Positions 34,376 to 42,629 of a stretch of 57,512 nt of DNA are shown here, piece by piece. Every line of letters begins with the position of its first letter. Within the stretch, counting starts at the first letter, position 1. The stretch is from an uncultured Flavobacteriales bacterium. GTDB lineage: Bacteria > Bacteroidota > Bacteroidia > Flavobacteriales > Crocinitomicaceae. The position numbers and the translations under genes are program-made. Under the pieces are notes generated by a model that saw only the letters and a list, made by a program, of their open reading frames with translations, did not search any database and had not been told where the DNA came from. The stretch covers positions 1-57,512 of the forward strand of contig CAMLHZ010000018.1 in assembly GCA_946480085.1 (NCBI GenBank). Reading direction: 5' to 3'.

Positions 34376-34380
34376 ATCAA
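34376..34380. repeat. 5-bp target site duplication, right copy (ATCAA)
   Basis: Identical to 9844-9848 and directly outside the terminal GACA. Confidence 0.85.
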
Positions 34381-34439
34381 ACAATCGATAGTCGGTTGGA
34401 AACAAAACAAATTTTTACAAACGTTTAAAACAACAAGTT

Positions 34440-34805
34440 ATGAGTACGCTAAAAAACAAAGTGAATTTGATCGGAAGAGTGGGTGCGAAACCAGAATCTC
34501 AAGTTTTTGAGTCTGGAGCGAAAAGAGCTCGAATGGCTATTGCAACAAACGAACGATACAAAGACAAGAAAGGCGAGTGGGTAGACAATACTCAGTGGCA
34601 CAATGTAGTGGCTTGGGGAAGCACGGTGGATAGGGTTGTGAAGGCTCTGGATAAGGGTTCTGAAGTAGTGATCGAAGGCAGATTGGTGAATCGGAATTTC
34701 GAAGGCAAGAATGGCGAGAAACGCTATGTTACAGAAATCGAATTATCGGATTTTGTTCTCGTGAACCGTAAGAGTGACTCTAATACTGAAACTACGAAGG
34801 CTTAA
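34440..34805 (+). CDS. ssb: single-stranded DNA-binding protein, first of three tandem copies
   Basis: 121 residues forming one OB-fold (KNKVNLIGRVGAKPE, WHNVVAWGSTVDRV, GSEVVIEGRLVNR). The C-terminal tail is short (SDSNTETTKA) and lacks the acidic DDDIPF tip that docks SSB-partner proteins in classic bacterial SSB, so this may be an accessory SSB and not the main replicative one. The transposon sits 64 bp upstream of the ATG and has probably changed its promoter. The stop codon lies in the loop of a long hairpin. Confidence 0.88.
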   Translation: MSTLKNKVNLIGRVGAKPESQVFESGAKRARMAIATNERYKDKKGEWVDNTQWHNVVAWGSTVDRVVKALDKGSEVVIEGRLVNRNFEGKNGEKRYVTEIELSDFVLVNRKSDSNTETTKA

Positions 34806-34819
34806 GTGCTTTCGTAGTT
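34790..34819 (+). promoter_or_regulatory. hairpin spanning the stop codon of the first ssb gene
   Basis: Arms 34790-34801 and 34808-34819 pair at 11 of 12 positions; the loop TTAAGT contains the stop TAA. No T run follows, so it is not a standard terminator. It could slow ribosomes, stabilise the mRNA or set the ratio of the first to the later ssb products. Confidence 0.5.
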
Positions 34820-34862
34820 CAGGTCCACAACTTAAGTATTAACAACAATCATTTTATTATTT

Positions 34863-35213
34863 ATGGAATCAATTCGCAAGGCACCGTTAACCATGAGTTT
34901 TAACCAGGTGAGTATTATAGGGAAAATCGCTTCAGATCCGAAGTTTTCAGTTTTGTCGGACGGAAAGAAAGTAGTCAACTTTTCTATGGCGACGCAAGAG
35001 AACATCTTGGATCGTGACGGAAATGTACAGATCAAACGCAACTTACATCGCATCACTGCTTTTGGTCGTTGGGCTAAAGTTTTCGAGGAATTATGCGGCA
35101 AAGGTGTTCATCTCGCAGTGGACGGTAAGTTGGTTTCTCGTTTCTACAAGACGGAGACAGGTGAACGAAAGATGTTCTCTGAGATCGAAGTGAACGATAT
35201 GGTAATTATCTAA
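34863..35213 (+). CDS. ssb: single-stranded DNA-binding protein, second tandem copy
   Basis: 116 residues with an SSB OB-fold (NQVSIIGKIASDPKF, LHRITAFGRWAKVFEELCGKG, LAVDGKLVSRF). It ends right after the fold (VNDMVII), with no C-terminal tail. I use the ATG at 34863, which follows an A/T-rich leader; the ATG at 34893 (MSFNQ) would start closer to the fold. Divergent from the first copy, so an old duplication. Eleven bases separate it from the third. Confidence 0.82.
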   Translation: MESIRKAPLTMSFNQVSIIGKIASDPKFSVLSDGKKVVNFSMATQENILDRDGNVQIKRNLHRITAFGRWAKVFEELCGKGVHLAVDGKLVSRFYKTETGERKMFSEIEVNDMVII

Positions 35214-35224
35214 TTGAGTGAGGC

Positions 35225-35527
35225 ATGAGAAATCAGGTAACAATGGTTGGGCAGCTTGGTAAAGATGCTGACATCACGAAGTTTGAGAATGGATCTATCG
35301 TAGCACGTTTTCCGATTGCGGTAGACAATAATACGGCAAAGGACTCGAAACCGAATTTCTATCGAATGTTTGCTTGGGGTAACACGGCAAATTTCATTCA
35401 TGAATTTTGTAAAAAGGGTTCCAGACTGGCGGTGACCGGGCGATTGGTTAACAGAACTTTTGTTGGCGAGAATGGTGCTCCCGTTCGAGTAACAGAAGTA
35501 GAAGTCCGACAAGTAGTGATCTTGTAG
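35225..35527 (+). CDS. ssb: single-stranded DNA-binding protein, third tandem copy
   Basis: 100 residues, a minimal OB-fold (NQVTMVGQLGKDADITKF, FYRMFAWGNTANFIHEFCKKG, LAVTGRLVNRTF) with no tail. It is the last gene of the ssb cluster and is followed by a strong terminator. With its neighbours it makes three different SSB-like proteins in one transcript. Confidence 0.82.
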   Translation: MRNQVTMVGQLGKDADITKFENGSIVARFPIAVDNNTAKDSKPNFYRMFAWGNTANFIHEFCKKGSRLAVTGRLVNRTFVGENGAPVRVTEVEVRQVVIL

Positions 35528-35575
35528 TTTAGTGGTCTAATTTGATCATTATGTCGGACTTCGACGGTATGTGGT

Positions 35576-35621
35576 AAATGTCATGTAGCGATGGATAACC
35601 ATCTGTTACATGGCATTTTTT
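35576..35621 (+). terminator. rho-independent terminator of the ssb cluster
   Basis: A long interrupted hairpin: AATG.CATGTA pairs with TACATG.CATT, the inner stem GATGG/CCATC has loop ATAA, and six T follow. Confidence 0.9.
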
Positions 35622-35699
35622 GATTTTTTAGCAATTATTCAACCGTAACTTTTGCTTAACCATTGTATTTTCACACTTTATATTGCCCGTATTATTTTT

Positions 35700-38489
35700 T
35701 TGAAAACGAAAAACCCCACGAACTTGAGACAACTCTACATCTTATTCTTCGCGTTATTTTTTACCACTTTCGCTAACGCTCAGAAGATGACAATCAAAGC
35801 GAACGTGCAGGATACCAATTCAATGACAGCCGTTGGAAACGCCGTGGCAATGGTTATTCGAGTTCGAGATTCTGTATTATTGGGTTTCCAGAGAACCGAT
35901 AATCAAGGTAATGTTTCTTTCACTCTTCCAATAGACACTGTTCAATTGGTGGTGAAACATCCGTCTTACGGACAATACAATTCTTACTTCTTTGGAAGTT
36001 CTCAAAACCATGATTTTGAGATAAATCCCTTGCAGATGCCGGATAAATCCCGTTCGTTGAATGAGGTTGTCATTTTTGCAAACAAGGAACCGATTTATTA
36101 TCGTGGTGACACACTTATTTATGTAGCTGACAGTTTCAAGCTGAAGGAGAATGCTGTTGTAGAAGACTTGATCAAGAAGCTTCCTGGAATGCAGGTTGAT
36201 GCGAACGGTAAGATTACCAATCAAGGTAAAGAAATTGGTCAGGTACTCGTTGATGGAGATGAGTTTTTCGGAAGTGATCCTACAATTGCAACTAAAAATC
36301 TTGCAGCGAGTGGAGTTGAAGAAGTAAAGGTTTATGAGAAAGATAGTGAGGATGGAACTGATGAGAAAATCCAGGTCCTCGACCTCAAACTCAAGGAGGA
36401 TGCCAAGAAAGGTTATTTCGGAAAAGCCGATCTGGCAGGTGGCGTGAACCAGTTTAAAACACCCAATCAAGGTTTTTTTGAAGGTGAGTTTTTGTTTAGT
36501 AAATATTCGGCTAACACAAAGCTTGCGATTTATGGATTAGGTTCAAACACTCCAAAAACCAGCATCAGCGGTAACGATTTGAATAAATTCGGGATTAGTG
36601 AACGTGGTGGCTGGGGAAATGAATCGGACGATTTTGAAGGTTACGGGGGTACTCAGGATTACTCTGCAAATAGTAGTTCAGGTATTCCGCAATCGTTTAA
36701 AGGTGGATTTTACTTAGATCAAAAGGTTTGGAAAGGTGGACGTTTCCGTGTGAATTACAGTCACAATGAGTTCACATTGAATTCCGGAACAAGCAGCCGT
36801 TCACAGTATATCCTGACGGATACAACCTATACAACGGATGTTGAAGAGGTAACAAAGTCCTACTATAAGAATGATGAAATTGGTTTCAAATTCACACAAC
36901 AAATAGATTCACTTACGAAACTGGAGATTGAGCCGAAGTTCACATTTACTTCAAGTGGTAGTAACCTGAAAAGTTTTACCGATTACAGATCCGAACGCGA
37001 TACCTTGACCAGATCAACGGATATCGAAAATGTTTCTGATTCAAAAACAATGGGAACCACTACAACCTTCAAATTAACAAAAGACTTTAAGAAGAAGAAC
37101 AGACGTTTGATCGCACGCTATAAATTAGTTACAAGTGATGAAAACGGTGATGGGTTTCTAAATACAGCGGATAGAGATGCTGCTACGGATACGCTCAATT
37201 ACTCTTTCGATCAGAAGAAAGAAACGAGAAACGGAAGCATGGCAAATACGGGTTATTTGAATTATGTGGAGCCATTGAGTAAAAAGTGGAAAATGGAGTT
37301 TGACTATGAATTGTATACCAACAATAATGATCAAAGGAAATCGACATTTAATGGTGTAAGCGGACAATACACGGATTTAGATTCTATTTTCTCTAATCAA
37401 TTTGAAACACAGCGTCAACAGCATAGAGCAGGTGTTTTTGGAATTTACGAGAATGCTAAAATGCGAATTTCGGCAGGTACAAGAGTTCGAACCATTAATA
37501 TTGATAACCGTAATTTCTTCCAGGATACGGTGATTAATCAATCATTGAATAACTTCCTTCCAAGAGTGGTTATGACCTACAAGTTTTCGCAATCAAGCCG
37601 ATTGAGAATACAGTATAACACGAATTCGAGCTTGCCGTCAATTTCACAATTGCAGCCTGTTTTGGACAACACCAATCCGAATAATCTGCAGATTGGTAAT
37701 CCTGATTTAGAACCGAATTATACGCATACAATTAACGTTTCTCACAATGCATGGAAAGGCTTGTCTGGATTCTACGTGTATTCCGGGTTGAACCTGACGT
37801 ATGATCAAAACGCATTCAGTACTTCTACAACGTATGATGCTTTCGGAAGTACGCGTTCACAAACAATCAATGTGGATCACGCGCAGTACATGTATTTCTG
37901 GGGTGGAACGGGATTCCCGATTCCAAAAGTGAAAGATATGCAAGCGCACATCAATTTGAATGGAAACTTCACAAGTACGGAAAACTTCATTAATGCACAG
38001 CAAAACATTTCAAGAAATGCTGGAATTGGTACAGACCTTTCACTAGATTATAACGGTGATTCGTTGAACGTCAGCCTTGGTGGTGGTTTTGACTACAATG
38101 CACCTTCAAATTCATTAAGTTCAGTATCAAGTCAGCCATATACGAATTACAATGTTTTCACGGATATTAGTTGGACCTTGCCTTACCGTTGGTTCGTATC
38201 AACAGATGCAACTTACACAATCAATGCAGGTCGAACAAATGGATACAACCAGAATTACGTAGTTTGGAATGCTTCGATTCAGCGTTCTTTCCTGAAAACC
38301 GGAAATCTGCTTTTTGGAGTTGAGGCGTACGATATTTTGAATCAGAATACCTCAAATTATAGAACGGTAAATACGAACGTAATTGTGGATCAACGAGTGA
38401 ATATCATCAGAAGATACTTCATGTTGAAAGCAACATTGAGATTTAATAATAACCATACAAAAGAAGAAGATGAGCAAGGTTGGTGGTAA
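35700..38489 (+). CDS. outer-membrane beta-barrel receptor, TonB-dependent type, with GLPGLI partner
   Basis: About 929 residues from the chosen start. A signal peptide (ends TFANAQ) is followed by a carboxypeptidase-regulatory-like beta domain (about 20-105) and a plug-like region with LPGMQVDANGKITNQGKEIGQ-type sequence. The long beta-barrel runs to the C-terminus (RYFMLKATLRFNNN). It is a member of the CarboxypepD_reg/outer-membrane receptor group of Bacteroidota. No ATG fits; I chose the TTG at 35700 over TTG at 35652 or 35724 because it leaves a normal signal peptide. It overlaps the GLPGLI gene by 20 bp. Substrate unknown; the pairing suggests metal or peptide handling. Confidence 0.8.
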   Translation: MKTKNPTNLRQLYILFFALFFTTFANAQKMTIKANVQDTNSMTAVGNAVAMVIRVRDSVLLGFQRTDNQGNVSFTLPIDTVQLVVKHPSYGQYNSYFFGSSQNHDFEINPLQMPDKSRSLNEVVIFANKEPIYYRGDTLIYVADSFKLKENAVVEDLIKKLPGMQVDANGKITNQGKEIGQVLVDGDEFFGSDPTIATKNLAASGVEEVKVYEKDSEDGTDEKIQVLDLKLKEDAKKGYFGKADLAGGVNQFKTPNQGFFEGEFLFSKYSANTKLAIYGLGSNTPKTSISGNDLNKFGISERGGWGNESDDFEGYGGTQDYSANSSSGIPQSFKGGFYLDQKVWKGGRFRVNYSHNEFTLNSGTSSRSQYILTDTTYTTDVEEVTKSYYKNDEIGFKFTQQIDSLTKLEIEPKFTFTSSGSNLKSFTDYRSERDTLTRSTDIENVSDSKTMGTTTTFKLTKDFKKKNRRLIARYKLVTSDENGDGFLNTADRDAATDTLNYSFDQKKETRNGSMANTGYLNYVEPLSKKWKMEFDYELYTNNNDQRKSTFNGVSGQYTDLDSIFSNQFETQRQQHRAGVFGIYENAKMRISAGTRVRTINIDNRNFFQDTVINQSLNNFLPRVVMTYKFSQSSRLRIQYNTNSSLPSISQLQPVLDNTNPNNLQIGNPDLEPNYTHTINVSHNAWKGLSGFYVYSGLNLTYDQNAFSTSTTYDAFGSTRSQTINVDHAQYMYFWGGTGFPIPKVKDMQAHINLNGNFTSTENFINAQQNISRNAGIGTDLSLDYNGDSLNVSLGGGFDYNAPSNSLSSVSSQPYTNYNVFTDISWTLPYRWFVSTDATYTINAGRTNGYNQNYVVWNASIQRSFLKTGNLLFGVEAYDILNQNTSNYRTVNTNVIVDQRVNIIRRYFMLKATLRFNNNHTKEEDEQGWW

Positions 38490-39198
38490 AATAATTATAG
38501 TACTTGCCCTTGTCTTTTCCGGACAGGTTTATGGTCAGGTATTGATGCGTGGAAAGATCATGTTCGAAAGAAGAACGAACTTGTACAAGCAATTCGATGA
38601 TGAACGCATGCGTAAAATGATCGATGAAAAGAACAAGATCAAGATCGATAATTTCGCTTTGTATTTTAACGATTCAGTGAGCACATTTAACTACGTTGCA
38701 CCTGAAGCAGGTGATCCAATGAGTTGGATGACGATGAAGAATTCCGTATACATGAATTGGGCGGATAACAAGCGCGAAGTGTTTTATGATTTCTGGGGAA
38801 CGTCAATCATACTCCAGGACTCTATGGTTAATAGACAATGGAAGATTACGGATAAGACACGAACGATTGCAGGCTACGAATGTACCAGAGCGATTTGGCA
38901 AAAAAATGATACAACACGTATCTATGCATGGTTTACAACGGATATCGCTCCAACTGTTGGTCCGGAAGTAATTGGCGGATTACCGGGAGCTGTTCTTGGA
39001 TTGGCTACTGAGGATGGTGGAATCGTGTATTTTGCTACTTCGGTTGAAAAAATGGTTCCAACTGCGGAACAAATTGCCCGACCAAAAGTGAAAGGAAAAG
39101 AATATACTCCAACTGCCCTTCGACAAGAGTTGACAGAGAAAATGAAAGGTGAGCCTTATGCGAATAGGGTTATCGATGGCATTTTCTATTGGGAGTGA
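38470..39198 (+). CDS. GLPGLI family protein
   Basis: 242 residues with a signal peptide (ends VYGQ) and the family signature GGLPGAVLGLATEDGG (about residues 171-186), a variant of GLPGLIL. GLPGLI proteins are secreted or periplasmic Bacteroidota proteins nearly always encoded after an outer-membrane receptor, as here. The exact biochemical role of the family is unknown to me. Confidence 0.88.
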   Translation: MSKVGGKIIIVLALVFSGQVYGQVLMRGKIMFERRTNLYKQFDDERMRKMIDEKNKIKIDNFALYFNDSVSTFNYVAPEAGDPMSWMTMKNSVYMNWADNKREVFYDFWGTSIILQDSMVNRQWKITDKTRTIAGYECTRAIWQKNDTTRIYAWFTTDIAPTVGPEVIGGLPGAVLGLATEDGGIVYFATSVEKMVPTAEQIARPKVKGKEYTPTALRQELTEKMKGEPYANRVIDGIFYWE

Positions 39199-39250
39199 CT
39201 TCGACTCCGCTCAGTCACCTCAATTAAAGGTAATCGAGCGAAGTCGAGAT
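39195..39250. repeat. REP-like inverted repeat between convergent genes
   Basis: TCGACTCCGCTC (39201-39212) and GAGCGAAGTCGA (39236-39247) are inverted copies; the first also sits in a GTGAC/GTCAC stem. The same core, reversed, occurs inside the GH3 gene at 43431. This is a dispersed repeat commonly seen in Flavobacteriales and may act as a bidirectional terminator here. Confidence 0.7.
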
Positions 39251-41550
39251 TAATCTTCTAGTACCGTCAATTTCGCAAATCGAAGCAACAAAGTTTTCGA
39301 TCCAACCTGCGGAAAGAAAACAGTTGCTTTTCGTTCTTCACCGGTTCCTTCCAAAGCAGTGATTTTTCCTTTTCCGAATGTTCCGTGTTGAACAACATAT
39401 CCTACTTTTAAAGCAACATTTTCGCTGCTGTTAGAAGTTGGACTAGTGCTCCCAGAAAGATCTTTTACGCTTTTGAAATTTCCTGTTGGTCGTTGAGTGA
39501 ATCCGCTAGGACGATTATTCAAACCTCCGATTCGCGTAGACCCGAAACCACCTCCTAATGATCGTCCGCCGCCACTTCCGTGAGCTGATTCAAATTGCAG
39601 ATAATTTTGATCGATTTCTGAAATGAAACGACTGGGTTCACATGAATTCAATGATCCGAATTGGAAACGGGATGCTGCATAACTAATAGTACAAGTCTTT
39701 TCCGCTCGAGTAATGGCAACGTAAAATAAACGACGTTCTTCTTCCAGATCAGTTCTTGATGAAATGGACAATTGAGAAGGGAATAAGTTTTCTTCCAATC
39801 CAACTAAGAAAACATGAGGAAATTCCAATCCTTTTGAAGAGTGGATGGTCATCATGGTTACTTTATTGTTGTCGTCGTCTTTGTCATTATCAGCATCTGT
39901 CAATAATGCGACATCGATCATGTAATCGGCCAAAGAAGCAGCTTCATCTTCGGATGCTTTTTGAACCGTAAATTCTTTGATACCGGCCAAAAGTTCTTCA
40001 ACGTTCTGGTAGCGCTCCACTTCTTCCGGACCTTTATCCTTTTCGGAAAACAATTCTTTTAAGATTCCCGACGATTTAGCGATTGTTTGTGCTAAATCAT
40101 AAGCTGGCAACTTTGGCATTTCAGCTGTGAAACTATTGATCATAGTCACAAACTCGTTTATCTTCTGCTTCGTTGCTGTTGGAATAGATACGTTGTATGA
40201 ACCAAAATTGCTGATGATATCCCAGATAGAAACGTTGTTCTCACCTGCAGCAATCAGCACATTTTCCCATGATGTTTTTCCGATTCCGCGCTTTGGATAA
40301 TTGATAACACGTTTGAGTGCTTCCTCGTCATTATGATTGGCTGCTAAACGGAAATACGCCATTAAATCCTTAATCTCCTTGCGTTGGAAGAATGAAAGTC
40401 CACCATAGATTTTATAAGGAATATTTAATTTTCTCAAGGCTTCCTCGAAAGAACGTGATTGACGATTGGTTCTGTAAAGAATGGCAAACTTATTCCAGTC
40501 GCCAGTCTCAGAATGTTTCAAATCGAAAATGTTATTGGCAATCGTTTTACCTTCTTCATTATCGGTTAGCGTGCGAATAACCTTAATTCGATTTCCTTCA
40601 TCATTTGCTGTCCAAACGTTTTTCTTGATCTGGTCCTGATTTCGTGCAATTACACTATTTGCAGCTTCAACAATGATTTGCGTGCTTCTGTAGTTTTGTT
40701 CGAGCTTAAACAATTTGTAATCCGGGTAATCAGAACGGAAATTCAAGATGTTTTGAATGTTCGCTCCACGGAAAGAGTAAATACTTTGAGCATCATCACC
40801 AACAACGCAGATGTTTTCATAAACCGCCGCTAGTTTTTTGATGATAAGGTATTGTGAGTAGTTCGTATCCTGGTACTCATCTACCAAAATGTATTTGAAT
40901 TTATGTTGGTAATAGTGAAGAACATCCTCAAAATCACGAAGTAAAACATTGGTTTGGAAAAGTAAATCATCGAAATCCATTGCCCCTGCTTTGAAACAAC
41001 GAAGCGCATAAGTTTTGTATATTCTTCCAAGTTCAGGTCGACCACTTGATTTATCTTCCATCATTACTTCCTCATTTGCCAAATAATCTTCCGGTGAAAT
41101 AAGGTTGTTTTTCGCAGTCGAAATTCGACCGTAGATCATACTTGGTTTATAAAGTTTATCATCAAGGTTCAGTTCCTTGACAATATCCTTCAGCAAACTC
41201 TTCGTATCCTGTGTATCGTAAATAGTGAAGTTTTGCGGATATCCTAATCGACTCGCATTCATTCGAAGAATCTTTGCAAAAACCGAGTGGAAAGTCCCCA
41301 TAGTAATGTTTTTGGCCTCGCCTGAACCTACAATGGAACCAATTCTTTCAGTCATTTCTTTTGCTGCTTTATTGGTAAAAGTCAGCGCCATAATGTTGAA
41401 CGGATCTATCCCCTGATTGATCATGTGAGCAATACGCATGGTGAGAACTCTGGTTTTTCCGGATCCTGCACCCGCAATAACCATTGTAGGTCCTTCAATA
41501 TTCTCTACAGCAACAAGTTGACTTTCGTTTAGTCCGTCCAAATAATTCAT
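39250..41550 (-). CDS. uvrD: ATP-dependent DNA helicase UvrD/PcrA
   Basis: 766 residues, full length for UvrD/PcrA. The start MNYLDGLNESQ is canonical. Walker A is AGAGSGKT (26-33), followed by LTFTNKAA, DEYQDTN, the QNYRS motif, VTMMTIHSSKGLEF and VAITRAEK, i.e. all superfamily 1A motifs. A Tudor-like C-terminal region (VGYVVQHGTFGKGKI) can contact RNA polymerase. It unwinds DNA 3'-to-5' in excision and mismatch repair. The promoter lies so close that the mRNA is probably leaderless. Confidence 0.95.
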   Translation of the reverse strand: MNYLDGLNESQLVAVENIEGPTMVIAGAGSGKTRVLTMRIAHMINQGIDPFNIMALTFTNKAAKEMTERIGSIVGSGEAKNITMGTFHSVFAKILRMNASRLGYPQNFTIYDTQDTKSLLKDIVKELNLDDKLYKPSMIYGRISTAKNNLISPEDYLANEEVMMEDKSSGRPELGRIYKTYALRCFKAGAMDFDDLLFQTNVLLRDFEDVLHYYQHKFKYILVDEYQDTNYSQYLIIKKLAAVYENICVVGDDAQSIYSFRGANIQNILNFRSDYPDYKLFKLEQNYRSTQIIVEAANSVIARNQDQIKKNVWTANDEGNRIKVIRTLTDNEEGKTIANNIFDLKHSETGDWNKFAILYRTNRQSRSFEEALRKLNIPYKIYGGLSFFQRKEIKDLMAYFRLAANHNDEEALKRVINYPKRGIGKTSWENVLIAAGENNVSIWDIISNFGSYNVSIPTATKQKINEFVTMINSFTAEMPKLPAYDLAQTIAKSSGILKELFSEKDKGPEEVERYQNVEELLAGIKEFTVQKASEDEAASLADYMIDVALLTDADNDKDDDNNKVTMMTIHSSKGLEFPHVFLVGLEENLFPSQLSISSRTDLEEERRLFYVAITRAEKTCTISYAASRFQFGSLNSCEPSRFISEIDQNYLQFESAHGSGGGRSLGGGFGSTRIGGLNNRPSGFTQRPTGNFKSVKDLSGSTSPTSNSSENVALKVGYVVQHGTFGKGKITALEGTGEERKATVFFPQVGSKTLLLRFAKLTVLED

Positions 41551-41555
41551 GGTTA

Positions 41556-41584
41556 CAAAGTTAAAAGTTTGTAGCGTTATTCAA
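41556..41584 (-). promoter_or_regulatory. promoter of uvrD, leaderless geometry
   Basis: On the minus strand TTG (41584-41582), an 18-bp spacer, then TAACTTTG (41563-41556), five bases before the uvrD ATG at 41550. Confidence 0.6.
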
Positions 41585-41678
41585 GCGAGGTAAATTAGCT
41601 ATTTGTCAACGATTTTATTATTTATGACAGAATGAAAATTTGATTGTATTTTGGTGCTAATCATAGAATGGAGATATT

Positions 41679-42629
41679 ATGAAATTACATGCTTTTTTAG
41701 CCTTGAGCGTATTGCTTTTTGTTTCTTCTTGTGGAGACAGTTCAATCTCGAAAAAGCCAGTAAAGCTGGATGAAGAAGTTTCGGATGTTCAACCATGGAA
41801 AGATATAGTTGGTGAATATGAGACCTTTGTGAAGGGTTTAAATAAGAGGAACATCAGTAGTTCTACTGTTGCAATGAAAAAGTATAAAAGGCTTTTTAAG
41901 GATGCGGATAAGGCGACCTGTGATTCCGGGTTTGTTGTTTTTCATGAGTTGTATGAGAGTTTGATCAGAAGTGAGAATGAAAGTGTGTACAATGATGTGA
42001 AGCTGCAAAATACGGTTTGGAATCAAACGGATGAGAACGGAAAGTCTGAACCAATGCCGAAAGTCTTCAAAGATTTGGAGAACAAGATAAAACCACATGG
42101 TTACCGTTTAGAGTTTCCGGAAGGAATGATTTCTATTGGGTACGACAGAAGCTTTATTGCGAAGCATTTCTATAAGTACGTAAGTCCTGTGATGCGAACA
42201 TTTCTGAAGGAACTCGATCATGAAAATGAAACAGGTTTCAGTGAAGATGGTGGGATAACCATTGATGAGGAAGAGTATGTTGAACGTTTGGTGTGGTATG
42301 AGAATTTTGAGAAGAAAAATCCTGAATTCATTATGGCGGAAACGGTGAAATATAACCGTAAGTACTTGTTCACTTTCTTTTTGATTGGAATGGACAATAC
42401 ACCGGTTTACTGGCCGAATGAGGAGAATACGATCGTTGTAGAGGATTATTTCAATGGCGCCTACACCTTGCTTCAACAGAAATACCCAAATTCTGAAACA
42501 TGGAAGAGAACAAAGCCTTTTAAACAAGCGCTTTTGGCAAGCGATACTTCAAAAATGAAGAAGCTCCTGTCTGATTACCAAAAGAAAGGTTGGATGATGG
42601 ACTTTGCGAAAGATTTCGAGACTATTTAA
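41679..42629 (+). CDS. hypothetical lipoprotein, 316 aa
   Basis: The N-terminus MKLHAFLALSVLLFVSSCGDS is a clear lipoprotein signal (Cys18). The mature part is charged and helical throughout, with no recognised domain; a stretch near 155-215 (MISIGYDRSFIAKHF ... MRTFLKELDHENETGF) is the most conserved-looking. Single gene, convergent with the GH3 gene (8-bp overlap of 3' ends). Confidence 0.7.
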   Translation: MKLHAFLALSVLLFVSSCGDSSISKKPVKLDEEVSDVQPWKDIVGEYETFVKGLNKRNISSSTVAMKKYKRLFKDADKATCDSGFVVFHELYESLIRSENESVYNDVKLQNTVWNQTDENGKSEPMPKVFKDLENKIKPHGYRLEFPEGMISIGYDRSFIAKHFYKYVSPVMRTFLKELDHENETGFSEDGGITIDEEEYVERLVWYENFEKKNPEFIMAETVKYNRKYLFTFFLIGMDNTPVYWPNEENTIVVEDYFNGAYTLLQQKYPNSETWKRTKPFKQALLASDTSKMKKLLSDYQKKGWMMDFAKDFETI

